Assembly (NCBI GenBank): GCA_038501625.1
Contig: JAZAYU010000009.1
Span: 6,314,396-6,378,395, forward strand
From: Corbicula japonica
Lineage: Eukaryota > Mollusca > Bivalvia > Venerida > Cyrenidae
Length of the DNA stretch: 64,000 nucleotides
Direction of reading: 5' to 3'
A program made the position numbers and the translations under genes. Each line of letters opens with the position of its first letter. Position 1 is the stretch's first letter. Of the stretch, positions 1 through 15,000 are shown piece by piece. The notes under the pieces are model-generated. The model worked only from the letters and a program-made list of their open reading frames with translations. It was not told where the DNA came from and did no database searches.

Positions 1-3000
1 ATCTTGAAGTCTTATTCCATAACATAAGAACCAGATCATTGGAAACTTCAGGATTCCATTAATAACATGTTATAACAATCTGTGGAAAAAAAATATTAAC
101 ACTGATTTTATTCTCCATCCTTAGAAAATCCGGAAGCAGCAGCAGCTGTTGTCACGGCTACAGACACTGGTACATGACAGTAACACGGACAGTAGTACTA
201 CACAGGAAGTGATGGACTACTTTCTGAAGAGACTTGCTTCTACACAGGCAGCCAACAGAGTACTGGCTACAAAGGTATGGTCATTTTGTTAAAGCAAGCT
301 GTAGTGAGTTAGTTTATGCAGGCCAGTGGGCTTTCACTCAGTCCAGACCAACAAGTTCTGCTGGACTTAAATTGATTCGGAAATATATAACTTGAACCAA
401 TTTTTCATTTCATCATGAATACTGGTATCCAAAACCAGAAAACACTCACTGGTTAGGTTCCATTCTGTGATCTTTTATATTCAAACTTAGCTTTCTTGTC
501 CTACCATTTATATAAGTGTCTTACATGCACTATTACGACAAGACCATGGCTGTCATGCAAAACTTGCAAATTTTCATCTCAAGGAACTGCCAATGTGGGT
601 TGCAGGCTTCTTTGCCTTCAGCCATGGTCGCCACTGCCTGGGTTTATAATCTTGCTTCAGTTTAGTCTGAAAGTTGATTCTCAAAAATTCAAAAGAATAT
701 CTATGCATCTATATGCTGTCTGTGATTGTATGGTGTTGATACCCTCTGTCTGTCACAGTTTGATTTTTTCCTACAATAAAACCCCCTCATTAAGACCACT
801 GCGAAATTAAGATCACCTTGATAATAAAACTATTCCTATTTTATCATTTTGCACTATTTCTTACTATAAAATAAAGAACTCCCAATTATTAGGACTACCT
901 TTTCTGCAGTCCCAAAGGTGGTCTTAATAGTGAAGTTACACTTTTTATTTAAATAATATATAATACTATAATCATTGCAGGGTATGTCTATGATTATCTC
1001 ACGGTCCCAGCTGAGCCCGACAGATGAGGATGTAACCATGGAAACTAACAGAAACACCCAGCAGCACAACTGGCTTCTGGTGAACCTACCAGCACTACCC
1101 ATGTTCCCCCAAGTCAAACACAAAACATGTGCTGCCCTCAGACAGGTAAGGAGTTATAGCCATTGGTTGTGTTCTTTGGTGACTATATTTCACAGGGGTT
1201 GAATTCTGCAGGAAATGAGTGTGAACACAACCCTCAGTAAAATGTCACCATTTAATAGGTTATCTGATGGAAAAAATAACAACCAAGTGAAATGTCTTTT
1301 CTGGCTTTTGCTTGAAAGTAAGTCTCCGCAGATTTGCAGATTTAAATGATACTGCGATACTGATACCAAGTCAGATTTACATAGGTTGGGTTGGATGCTG
1401 TTATCATATTATTATTATTCTGATCATAATTACATTACAGTTGTCTATCTGTCAAATGATTCACACTATTGGTAAGTGATCTTATAAGTTGAAATATAAA
1501 TGGTGTCAAGATTCAAGACAGACTGTTATATCGTTCATGGTGCTTTAACCAGTTATCATGTTGCGTTTATGTTAGGTGTACACTCAGATCAGCATGTTTT
1601 ATTATACAGTCTAGGTTGAAGGTTATAAAACTAAGATTGGAAACCAGTCTCAAATCTCAAGCATCTGATTGGCTGAAATGTTGCCCAGTAGCCATTTCAG
1701 CCAATCAGATGCTTGAGATTTGAGACTGTTTTCCATGCTCAGTTTTATAACCTTGGTCACTGATTAGCGGCTTTACATGTATATTTATTAGAATGCTGTG
1801 GAACAGTGGGTTATAAACAGAAAAACCCCAATTCTTAGAATGTCCTGTTCATTTCAGAAATTCAATGAAATATAGATTATTTATCCTAACTTGGTCTACA
1901 CTTAACATTTTTCTCCGTATTTACATGTGTATGACCAGTGTAGATCCAGATTATCTGGCACACCTATGACATTTGGCCTGAAGGTTATAAAGCTGGGATT
2001 GGAAACCAGTCTCAAATCTCAAGCATCTGATTGGCTGAAATGGCGACCAGTCGCCATTTCAGCCAATCAGATGCTTGAGATTTGAGACTGGTTTCCATGC
2101 TCAGCTTTATAACCTTGGGCACTGATCTGGATCAACACTGGTCATCTTTTGGTCAGAATTAACCCAATGTACCCTAAAGCCAATTTTGTAGATCCTGATT
2201 AGATATAGTAAGGATAACAGCCATATCTAATTGAGGTAAAGGTTAATGGGGATACATTATATATTAATCCAGAGCTGCCCTTGTATTCAAGGAGTGAACA
2301 TGTTATCACTTTTCACTGTTAATCCAATAACTTTAAGGAAAACACTTGATTGATAAGCATATATATGCCTTACACAGGTTAGTGTTGAAAATAGCATCAT
2401 TGAAGTAATCATGAAAGTGTGTATACTTTATTGATAACAGAATGATTATATGTACTACAGGCTATACAGATAGAAGCTGATCCAAGTCTTGTGAGTGCTT
2501 ACATCATGTTTCTGTCGCAATACACAGCTGATCTCACTCTGCAGGAGCTTGATGAACTGGCCTTGGTGAGTCTTGTATCTAGTTTAACCCTTTACTTTTT
2601 TATAGATACCATTTTATTACATGTGGAACAGTGTTGATCCAGATCTGCAAGCACCACCTTGATAAATTATTCAAAATTAAAATCAAGAAACTTTACTGAT
2701 TTTATGAAATTGAAATACGATTTTTAAAATGCCAGTGTATTCAGTTCTTGCTGGAGTAGTCAATAACCAAGTCATAATTTACACATGTGATGCACAATTG
2801 CTTTGGCAGCCATGTTAATGTTCTTGTCGCATTTCTCCTGTTAATGAAGAGTAATGATTTTGTAACATCTCATCTGATTGGTAGAATATTATGTTCTATA
2901 AAGGCAAAACAATAAAAGATACCAATATGCTCACAGGTGATGAAAAGAGATTATCAACCATGGGTGTCCAACAATGATATTTTTGTAGCTTATCGTTTAA

Positions 3001-6000
3001 GTTTAGATGAAATAGACATACTGTCAAATAGCCGTTGAAAATTTGTTCCAACCACATACAATACATGTTTGAATTTAACTGATTTGTTCTGATGATTGAT
3101 AAGATTGTATGTGACTGTAGGATGTAGCGCAGTTGATTGTAGAAAGGACCACAATAGTCAACTACATTCTGCCCCTGGACTCACAGAGTTCCTCTCAGGA
3201 TATGCGGGATAGGACCCTAGAGGCCTTCCTACAGCTCTATGTTACCTATGTGAAAAAGGCGAGAGAACCCAACACGGCTGGGTATTCCTGGGTAAGTGAA
3301 ACAGTTCTTATCTAATTGTACAAAGTTCTTAGACTCTTGTTGATCTTAAGAAAAAGTGACAAAATGGTTTAAGGAAATATTATACGGAAAAAAAATGCAA
3401 ATGGCATGATGTTAATATAAAAAGTAATACAAGATAACTCATCTACTATACACAATTTGTATGAAGTGTCAGTTGTAATGATTTTATATTGATCAGTCAT
3501 TACCAGAACATAATGCTGCAACTTCTGTTTCAGTCAAACACACAAGATCAGATCATCTTACAGTGGGAGGGTGGGGAGTCGGCCACCATGCATATACTAG
3601 TGGTCCATGCTATGATCATTTTACTGTCGTTTGGCCCTGCCCACAGTAAGTAGACTTGCTAGTATGTCACTTCAGCTTTCTGTCTTCTTTTCTTAGTAAA
3701 TTCTATTATAATAATCAAGATTTCTTTTCATTTCATTCCTGCCATTTAATTTATACTTTTTCTTCCTATATAAGGGTTTTATTGCATGTGCAAACAGTGT
3801 AGATCCAGATCAGCTGGAATATCTGTGCCATCTGATCTGGATCTACACTGGGTTTTTCTTAGAAAGAATCTAATGAATCAAAGGGAAAAGTGTAGATTCT
3901 GATCAGACAGCAAGGATGAGCCTGCTGTTATTTATCATTTAGTTTTTGCCATAGAAATAAGACAGATCGGGTGTGTATAAAGTTGTAATAATTACCTATC
4001 ATAATTGCATAAAAAAAAAAAAACTGACCAGATTTTCGCAAAAGAATTATTCATATTAAAACTAGCTTAGTTTCCAAAACTTGTAATTTAATTTAATGAA
4101 GGTATGTTATGACATTTGTTTGGTCAACACTAGACTACAACACTGTTCAGGCCTCAACTGTTTTATTAATTTAATCCAACCCCAATACCTCTCTTAAAAA
4201 AAAAGAACAGGAGGTTTTTCTGTTACACATTGTTGTGAAAATATTATATTTTTGTTTTTAAATAATGTTTTGTTTGTTACTAGACGAGCCACTGTATAAA
4301 GAATTGAAAGAGACGTGGTTCCCAGAGAAAGGAAAGCCACCTTCAGCTTTTCTACTAGACACCTCAGAGGAAGCCTTGCTGCTTCCTGATTGGTTAAAAC
4401 TTCGCATGATACGATCCAGTGCAGAACCTCTAATTGATGCAGGTAAACTGTTGTTAATTTGTCAGGCTTTTAGTGAAAAACGATGAGTGTTTATTGTACT
4501 TATAACGATGGGTGTAGGAAAACTTCAAGAATATGATGATGATTAAATTATTGTATAAGAGCATTGAAGCTGAGAGTTGCAGGTTTGGAAATTTCTTTTT
4601 TAGATCCGGGTTGCAAGGTTTGATCTCGGTATGTCCACAGGGACTGATTAGTCATTCACCTAACGTGAAGTATTCCATGCTGGGGAATATGTAATTGCCT
4701 TACAGTTAAATGTTTAGCCTTTTACTCCATTGATAAGCCCATATTGTATGGATGAACAGTGTAGATCTAGATCAGCCGGCACATCGGTACCGTCTGATCA
4801 TGATCTTTACTTTTTGCTTTCTTATTCATTAGGTTATTTCTGACCAAGATATGACCAGTGCAGACTAAGATCAAATAGCATGGATGTGCTGACTGACCTG
4901 GATCTGCATCGGTTGTACATGCGTAAAATGCATATATTTTGAGTAAAGTATTAGTGAAAATGAAGACAAGAGTGCAGGGTAGAATGTTTCATAAAATGTA
5001 TGTTCTGTCTCAACTTACAGCACTGCAGGACTTAGAGCCGAGTCAGCTACTGCTGTTTGTCCAGTCGTTTGGTATACCAGTGCACAGCATGAGTAAGCTA
5101 CTTCAGTGCCTGGACAATGCTGCCACGATGGACATGGCCAGCCTGGAGCAGTCGGTGCTGGACAAGGCATACATGGCCCAGCTGATTGAGGTCCAGCACA
5201 AACGTGGTGCCAAGGGTGGAGACAAGTTCTACAGTATGCTAACTGATGGCAGGAAGCTAGAAATACACAAAGGTATCCCAATTGTGCTCAACAACAACAA
5301 CAACTTGACACTGCATATCCCACATATTTTCTCGGAATCAGATTTACAAGCTGTGTGTATTGTAGTTGAAAATGAAAATTGAATGTTTTTTTTATTAATC
5401 CATATGTGCATTTTGATATTTCTGAACCATAAAATAAGTATTTTTAATTATAAGTATAAAAGTATAATGAATCATAAAACTCAGTGTAGATCCATTTCAT
5501 TTAAGACTGAAACATGTTAAGCAGGATTGGTTTTGTTCTTGAAATTTGATTGAATATGTTAAAAATTCCTTGAATTTTGTTAAAAAAAAGTGTGGGAATG
5601 ATGTTTTTGTGAAAATTGAAGTAGGATTAATTAAGTCAAGTGATTGAGTGCAAAGATCTTGTCTGTTTGTGGCACAGATGATGAGGAGATGGAGGTAGAG
5701 TCAGCTGAAGACAGTGTTTGGAAGTTGCCACGGCCTACAGAGACCCATGTAGAAACCATTCCAGCATCACATGTTGTAAACATGATTCTGCAGGTAAATC
5801 AATCTAAAACACTGTTATCTTTCACCCTTATCATATACAGGGCTGTTTTTTTCCTCCTCAATTTGTTTTTATGCTCATAAATTAAAATGGTGTTGTTTAA
5901 ATTAAAAGGGTTTAAGTTAGTGAAAGCCTGAAGACTCTTATCTGCCTTTAAGGATGTTTAGGCTAATGTTTGAGGGTAAATAAAATGATACTGATAATGA

Positions 6001-9000
6001 TTGAGTTCTTATTAGCATAAATCACTAAAAATCTACTACACTTAATTGTCCTCATTGAGATTCTATATTTCTGGCTTTTGTAAACCAGGAATTAATTTCA
6101 TAAAACTAAAACTGAAGAATCCCGAGCATTTCAGCCAATCAGATGCTTGAGATTTGATACAAGTCTCCAAACTCAGGTTTATGATCTTCGGCCCTGGTTT
6201 TGGTTTGTTCTTGGGTGGGCAGGTGTCAACATTTCATTAAGTTTTTTTTGCTGAAGTTCACTTTTTCTCAGTAACCAAGGTAGAGCTTTGAAACTTAACA
6301 AAGTTGTCTGACATCACCATAGCACTAGTCAGGACAAGTTTCATAACTATTGACTGTATTTTTGTCATAAATATGCCCCTTTTTTATCCCCTGCCGCGTA
6401 GCGGGGAGAGGGATATAGGAATGGTCTTGGTCCGTCAGTCCGAACGTCCGTCCTTCCGTGTGCTCACAATTCGTGTCCGGTCCATAACTTTTCAATCCCT
6501 AGAAGGAATTCCATGAAACTTTACTCAAATGTTCTCCCCATCAAGACGACATGCAGAACCCATGTTCAAACCTGGCCGGCTCAAGGTCAAGGTCACCAGT
6601 GGTGTTTGAAGATATGAACCATGTATTTCGTGTCCAGTTCATATCTTCTGAACCCCTAGAAGGAATTTCATGAAACTTTAGTCAAATGTTTTCCCCATGA
6701 AGACGACATGCAGAACCTATGTTCCAACCTGGCCGGCTCAAGGTCAAGGTCACCAGTGGTGATTGAAGATATGAACCATGTATTTCGTGTCTGGTTCATA
6801 TCTTCTGAACCCCTAGAAGGAATTTCATGAAACTTTAGTCAAATGCTCAGCCCATGAAGACGATGTGCAGAACCCATGATTCCACCTGGCCAGCTCAGTG
6901 TCAAGGTCACCAGAGATGTTTGAAGATTTGAACTATGTATTTTGTGTCTGGTTCATATCTTCTGAACCCCTAGAAGGAATTTCATGAAACTTTAGTCAAA
7001 TGCTCAGCCCATGAAGACGGTGTGCAGAACCCATGATTCCACCTGGCCAGCTCAGTGTCAAGGTCACCAGTGATGTTTGAAGATTTGAACTATGTATTTC
7101 GTGTCTGGTTCATATCTTTTGAACCCCTAGAATGAATATCATGAAACTTTTATCAAATGTTCAGCCCATCAAGATGATGTGCAGAACCCATGTTCCAACC
7201 TGGCTGGCGCAAGGTCAAAGTCATTGAAGATTTGAACTATGTATTTTGTGTCCGGTTCATATCTTCTGAACCCCTGCAATGAAGTTTATCAAACTTTAGT
7301 CAAATGTTCATTCCACCAAGATGATGTGCAAAACCCATGTTCCAACCTGGCCGGCTGAAGGTCAAGGTCACTAGTTGTCTTTGAAGGTTCATATTTAACC
7401 ATGTCTTTCATACTTCCTCCGTAACTTCCAAACTGCTGGAGATGTATTTGTTAATTCGCAATTAAGCATCCATAACCTTTCCAACATTCCTGCATGTGGC
7501 GGGGGATATTAGTTTCGTTCTGACTGCCTTGTCACTTAAAATTTAAGAAGAACACCTGGTTTCTTTGCATTACCGCATACTCTTGTGTTAAACATTCACA
7601 TTGAGATCTTGTATTTCAGGCTTTTGATCCTTCTGGTAGGAAGAGTCCTGACACAGAGACCCACTTCAGAGCTCTTGTAATGGTGAGTATGTCCTGTGAA
7701 CTTTGTCTGACTGTTTGTTCTATGAAATTGTTACTTAACCCTTTCCTCAATAGACACACCTTTATTGCGTGGGCGAACAGTGTAGATCCAGATCAGCCGG
7801 CACATCCGTGCCATCTGATCATGATCTGCACTGTTCGCTTTTTGATTTGTTACGAGTATTTCTGACCAAAATGCGACCATGGTATGCCGGCTGATCTGGA
7901 TCTACACTGGTCGCACATGCGTCAAAATGGGTATTTATGGAGGAAAGGGTTAAGCAATATAACATTTTTAATTTACAGGCTGTAGGTACATATCACAACA
8001 TTAACCTCTCATTGTTCATATTTATTCCCAAGATCATACAACTAAAATTGGAGAACAGTCTCAAATCTCAAACATCTGATTGGCTGAAATGTGGACTCCA
8101 TTCCATTCAATGCTTGAGATAAGATAAAAGTCTCCTACTTCAGTTTTAGACATATTCTTCTACAAAATGGTAGTTTGGGAGAAAACACAACATGTTTTAA
8201 AATTAAAAAAAATGTTTTCCAGAAATCACAGCTGTGGGTGGAATTTCATACTGGTTGTAAAAATCTCTTGTTGAGATAACCTGCATAAAATCATAATTTT
8301 GTAAAAACCCTTCTTTGTTGTTTTTTCCAGACTGTAGATAAAAGAAATTCTGGAGCATTAGATATAATCAAAGGATTAAATGAGGTAAACAAAATGAAAT
8401 TGTTTTGTAAATTACATACAGAGTTTTTATATATTTGTATTGGGATAAAAAATAAATAAAATATTTTTGAGTTTTTGAGTTATATTAAGGGTTATTACTT
8501 TTTTGACTGTAAAATCCTCTGTGAATTGTCATTTAAAGTAAGTGATATTGTTATTTGTTTTATCATAACATCATAGATTGAAAGTTGAACGTTACGTGAT
8601 TGTTGTAGATTCTATGCGGCTCCACAGGAGGAGACTTCACAAAGTCTATCATGCACTCTGTAAAGGCCTGCTCACTTCTCAGAAGAATCATCGCTAAGCA
8701 GGTAACATTAACCCTTTACTTCATATATACGACTTTTAGCCCATGGGCGAACATTGTAAATCCAGATCTGCTTGCAGATCCTTGCAGTCTGATCAGGATA
8801 TACACTGTTCACTTTTCAATGTTCAATGCTTAAATATGAAACCAGTTGACCTGTAACATATCTCAAGTTTGCCATTGTTCAGATCTGAGTCCTTCCTAAG
8901 TTTAGCTATTCTGATCACTGAGATTTGATACTGGTCCCAATATAATTAAAAAGAGATTGGAGACAATTCTCAAATCTCGAGCACATAAATGGCTAAAATG

Positions 9001-12000
9001 GAAATAGATACTGATTCTCCATTTCTGCCAATCAGATGATTGAGATTTGAGACTGGTCTCCATTCTCAGTTTTATAATCTTGTGCTCAGGTTTACAACTT
9101 TGAGGCCTGGACTGCATTACCATTTATAATACAAAGAAGACCTGTATTTTCAGGATGAAGCTGGAGTAAAGGCCAGTCTGCTGGCGACTATGGAGGTCCT
9201 GAGCAAGCACTGTGTGGGTCAGAAATCTCTAATGTCATCCATGGTGCATCAGTACATGCTGTCACAATCAAAACACAAGCCACAGAAACCTCAACTCCGA
9301 GCTGCAGAACACCAGTTTTATGTGGAAGGTAATGCTTGCATGGACATTTACAGTTGTCTTGTGAGGAATGTAGGTAGATGTTGCAATATCAGCAGTTACT
9401 TGGAACATGCCGCTCTTAAGTGTAACATAACTCACATAAATTGGAATTTACCCTTTACTCCATGGGATATGACTGTTATTCCATAGGGGAACTGTGTAGA
9501 TCCAGATCAGCAAGCACATCTGTGCCACCTGATCAGGATTTGCAGTTTGATTTTGATTCATAGGTTATTTCTGACCAAGAAGCAAAAAGTGTTGATCTTG
9601 ATTAGATGGCATCGATGTGGCAGCTGTTCTGATTTACACTGTTCGCAAATTTGATTTAACTCATATATTTGGAGTAAAGGGTTAAGAAGTACAGGTCGCC
9701 ATTTCAGCCAATCAGATGCTTGAGATTTGAGACTGGTTTCCAAACTCAGTTTTATAACCTTCAACCCCGATCACCTGCACCCAAAATCAGAAAACAGAAA
9801 TCTAAGATATTCTAAACACTCTAATGAATAATCAGTTTAGAGACTGGTTTCAGTTTAAATGAGACTGGTTTTGAGCCATAGATTTAAGATCTTTGGTCCA
9901 GATGTTTATCAAAGGTAAGACTACGGTAAACAATGGGAGTACTGAGCAAGCATGTTAGCCATGGTTTAATCAGTTTTTACCATTTCCGCAGTCAGAAGAA
10001 ATCGAAGAATCGTTGTCAATTAGATAAGAATGTTTTATACTTAATTTGAGCTTTAACAACTGGCAATATCTGCCATAACACTGGACCAGTAGATATGTGC
10101 AAAGTAAAATCTTTATCAGTGTAACATTAATTTCCGTCTGATTTTGAGGATACTGGTGTTACAATTGGTTATGATATATATTTGAGATAAAGTTATTTTT
10201 ACTTTAACTTACCATAAAATGTCAAAATAAGTTAACTAAGTGAAAACGTGGACAATGTTTTTTGGAAAACCTAGCATCCAGTTCTTATGAAACTCCTTCA
10301 AAAGTTATTTTTTATTTGTGTAAATTATTTTTTTTGGTATTCCTTAACCCTTTCTTCCATATATTTGCCTTTTGGCATGGGCAAACATTGTAGATCCAGA
10401 TCAGCTGGCACAATAGTGCCCTCTGATGTGCTAGATGATTTGGATCTACACTGGTTTCACTTATGTTAGAACAAGTATATATGTAGTAAAGGTTTAAATG
10501 AATGAGGTTATTGAGATATTTAATTTCTTCATTTAGATTTAAAGAAAGCAGAATTAGGGGATACCAGTGAGCTGGAGATGATGGTTCGGGAAAGTATGAA
10601 ATCAGCAGTAGCAAGCGGTGGTGTTGCTGCTGCCACAAAGCTGGCATGCAGTGTGCTCCAGTGTACAAAGGACAGGTATAATTTGTGGTATATTTAGTGT
10701 TACTTGCATTCAAAAACTACATCTAACTTTAGTTACCTGACCTCCAGAAACTAAGTTCATATATCTCTGAATACCAATCTATTGATGTATAGTTTGGTTC
10801 TTTAATAAGGAGGCCAGCTGTTCAGGGACTTCGATTGACTATAATTTAGCTATGTCTGTATACAAACTGCTTATATCAGCTAAAAAGGAACTAAGCAATA
10901 ATGTTTGTGGAAATTCTTTTAATCAGTATCCTGCTCAGCAACAGTCATATCCCAAAGATTAATGGGTTAAATTTCTTGATTCTTTCAATCACTGTTTTAA
11001 ATGCCAGATGGTAGAATTAGCACAAGAAAAACCATAACTTGCATGATGAAGTATGGAAAGTTTATGCCTCATTCACAATTTAAAAGGTCTTTGCCAAAAG
11101 ATTTTAAAATTAGATCGTTTGATTAAAAGTGTTATTATATTACTACAGAAATGTTTCACTTGTTTAACAGTGGATTGCTGCCATCTACATGTGCCTTGTT
11201 TGTTGATTGGTTGGAACTACTCGACCCTGAGGTCATTAGACTGGTTCCTGACCTCCAAGAGAAACTTCTGTTTGCTAAACAGGCAGTATCCCAGTCTGCT
11301 CAAGGGAGAGAACACAGCAGTCAGCCATATTTACTGGCCCTGTTGACTCACCAATCTAGCTGGAAAATTCTTCATAGATGTATCAACTCATTGTTGACCA
11401 GCTCTGATAAGGGGTATGTAATGTTTGGTTGGAATCGGTTTTGTTGATCTTAAACAGAGTGCGTAGTTCATTAATGATCACAAATTTACTTATTTATTAC
11501 TAACAACACATAATCGGGCTTAGTAAAATGAAATTTGGATTGCATTTAAACAGGTTATGGTGTAGGCATCAGTTCTCTTTGATTGATTCACTGCAGATAT
11601 TGAAATCAATAATGTCTTTTATTTGGAGAAAATATCCTTGAAAACAGAAAATTCTGGTTGAAAAGGTTGCATTATTGATTATCACAATATTGTTAAATTG
11701 TTTAATCTTCAAAAGCATTGACATCATTTTCACATACTATGATGATAATGACTAAATGTAAGAGATTTCTGCCACTTATGTTGAACAGTCCTAAAATGAC
11801 TGTAACTATGAACAATGTCACTTCAGGTATGACCCTGTAACAGTGTTAGATTTCTTGTGGGCTTGTATACATATACCAAAGATCTGGCAGGGCAGAGAGA
11901 AGAGAACACCAAAGGTATTTAACAGCTCTTCGTTCTTCTTTATAGACTAATGAAGCTGATATAATATGGCCATAACATGTTTGTTTTTTTTTAAATAATG

Positions 12001-15000
12001 AAAATCACAATCAGTTTCATCATATATTTTTAATGGTTTTCTTCTCACTGATAGTCTTTTGTGCATATGTATAGTCTTTTGTGCATATGTTTGATTATTT
12101 TTTACATCCATTCCAACAGCATTAGTCATTATCCATTATAATAGGGTTATACTTTAAGGGAGTGTTTTATGGGTTTTTGGCCTGTAAAGGCACAAAAATG
12201 TATGCCTCGAATAAATAGCAAAGAAAACATGACATGTTCAATGTCCATGTTCAAGTGCTTTTTATACGCCCGTTTGAAAAACGGGACGTATTATGGGAAC
12301 ACCTGGGGCGGGCGGGCGGGCGGCGTCCACATGGTTTCCGCTCTCTAAGTCAGAGTTTTCATCCGATCTTTATCAAACTTGGTGAATATGTTGGTGGGCA
12401 TAATATCTCGACCAAGTTCTATAACCAGCCAAATCCCCCCAGGCACTCGTGAATTATGGCCCTTGAATTGTCCAAAATTACTGTTTCCGCTCTCTTAGTC
12501 AAAGAGTTTTCATCCGGTCTTTATCAAACTTGGTGAATATGTTGGTGGGCATAATATCTCGACTAAGTTCTATAACCAGCCAAATCCCCCCATGCACTCC
12601 TGAATTATGGCCCTTGAATTGTCCAAAATTACTGTTTCCGCACTCTAAGTCAAAGAGTTTTCATCCGGTCTTTATCAAACTTGATGAATATGTTGGCGGG
12701 CATAATATCTCGACCAAGTTCTATAACCAGCCAAATCCCCTCGGGCACTCGTGAATCATGGCCCTTGAATTGTCCAAAATTACTGTTTCCGCTCTCTAAG
12801 TCAAAGAGTTTTTATCCGGTCTTTATCAGACTTTGTGAATATGTTGGTGGGCATAATATCTCGACCAAGTTCTATAACCAGCCAAATCCCCTCAGGCACT
12901 CGTGAATTATGGCCCTTGAATTGTCCAAAATTACTGTTTCCGCTCTCTAAGTCAAAGAGTTTTCATCCGGTCTTTATCAAACTTGGTGAATATGTTTGTG
13001 GGCATAAAATCTTGACCAAGTTCTATAACCAGCCAAATCCCCCCATGTACTCCTGAATTATGGCCCTTGAATTGTCCAAAATAAGGGTTTATGCTCTCTA
13101 AGTCAAAGAGTTTTCATCCGGTCTTTATCAAACTTGGTGAATATGTTGGTGGGCATAATATCTGGACCAAGTTCTATAACCAGCCAAATCCCCCCAGGCA
13201 CTCCTGAATTATGGTCCTTGAATTATCCAAATTACTTGTTCCGCTCTCTAAGTCAAAGAGTTTTCATCCAGTCTTTATCAAACTTGGTGAATATGTTGGT
13301 GGGCATAATATCTCGACCAAGTTCTATAACCTGCCGAATCTCCCCAGGCACTCATGAATTATGGCCCTTGAATTGTCCAAAAACTGAATAAGTGGTATCT
13401 GCTCTCCAAGTCGAATAATTTTCATCAGATCGTTACGCAACTTTGATGATCAGCATTTTGACGGGCGTATTTTGTGTCAGTTTGGCACTCTTGTTTAATA
13501 AACTGGTTTCCTTTGAAGAGAGTGTGTTAGGATCTACATGCTAAAAGTTAAGGGAACCAAAATGAAAAAAAAAAATTTTTTGTCTTTGCTGTTCAGCCTT
13601 TATGATTCCACCTACAACAGTTTATTTTCACATAGTTGTTGTAGGGAGACCTACCTCAGCCAAAGGTCTGTGTTACTTAAAAATCATAACAAATATTTTA
13701 CTGCTCAACATTTTTACTCTCTCATCCTTCTTCGTCAAACTGCACAGAACCTATATGAACCTTACTGAAACCTTAGTGATTTCTAAAATCAGTTCATAAT
13801 AGGTTATTTTTGCCATTATAAAAAAGTTAAACTTTTACTGCACTGGACTGTGAGTACCTTGAATCATGGTATCTTTGTCCAGAAACATGTTCTATTGCTC
13901 ACACAATTAACTGTAAGAGAGGAAGATGTATCGCATCTCAAGAATAACAGTTGAAACTTTAATTACAGAACCAGACTGTGGAAGATGTTTTGTGTTTGAC
14001 TGGTTCCCAGCTGATAGTTTTGGTAAACTACATCATACAGGAGGCAACCAGTCTATCATCCAATGAGCCTGGAACCACCCAGCAATCACCAGTTACAATA
14101 AGGAACAGAATAGAACTGCTGAAGGCGTGTATTAGTGGGGAGCCAGAGAATGTGAGAGAGTTAGTCCTCTACATTGAAAAGATGATGCAGATAAAAAGGT
14201 GCAAATTGGGAGAATTCAGTTTGTTTCTGTGCAAAATGATTTCTTCCTGATTTTTGAACACTATAATTTGATCAAATATGATAAGTTGTTTAACTCTTTA
14301 CTGCAGAGATATGTCTTTAATTGCATGGGCTAATAATGTAAATCCAGATCATTAGACACATCTATGCCATCTGATCTGCATCTGACTCTTCTCATGTTCA
14401 GAAATAACCTAATGAATCTTAAAGTGAACAGTGTAGATGTGCCAGCTGATCTGGATCTACACTATTCTCACTTATGATTAAAATCGTACCTATGGAGTAT
14501 TTAAAGCCTTAAGGTAGAAAGGTCCAGTAATGTTTTAAATTTCTTTAATTCTGCGGATTCAGTTATATTTGTAGACATGACATTTTTTGGAATCAGTCTG
14601 TTTAATGCTATATTTATTAGTTCTTAAATTGGTTGTTTTCTATTTTCTAAAATATGTTTAAATTCAATTAAATATTCAATAGTGATTTTCAAGTTGTGGA
14701 TCTGTCTGCCAGTGACATCCACAAATTTAGCACCCATGAATATCAATGAAGTCACAGTAGCATGAGCAGTTTCAAAATGTCAAGAAGCGCATTAATATTA
14801 ACTGAAATAGGCGCAATAATAGAAATATCTGACAAGGTAATTAAAATTCCAGTGTATTGAAAACTGATAAAAATAAACTCTGTCCATAAAGAACACTGTA
14901 TTTCTGTTCACAGTCATAATGCTAAATTAAAAGAAAGCTTGTACTTTTTTCAGTGAGAGTACTCGGTTTTATGAGGCATGTATACTGGAGCTATATCTCA

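Larger units (their letters stand above)
5794..7619 (+). other. INTS1 intron filled with repeats
   Basis: Contains a degraded MITE-H half (about 6098-6197) and the tandem-array element at 6385-7511. I see no conserved coding sequence. Confidence 0.75.

Noticed and set aside
5015..5281. Minus-strand frame of 88 codons
   Set aside because: Antisense shadow of a strongly conserved INTS1 exon.
10312..10713. Minus-strand frame of 133 codons
   Set aside because: Antisense to an INTS1 exon and a MITE-T; no independent support.
11151..11170. Alternative acceptor ACTACAG for INTS1 exon n
   Set aside because: Using it puts a TAA in frame within seven codons; the TTTAACAG acceptor keeps the frame and the conserved start of the exon.
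12234..13391. Series of overlapping 72-85 codon frames
   Set aside because: They are successive reads of the same 151-bp tandem unit (SFHPVFIKL-EYVGGHNISTK), with stops in each unit and no splice logic.
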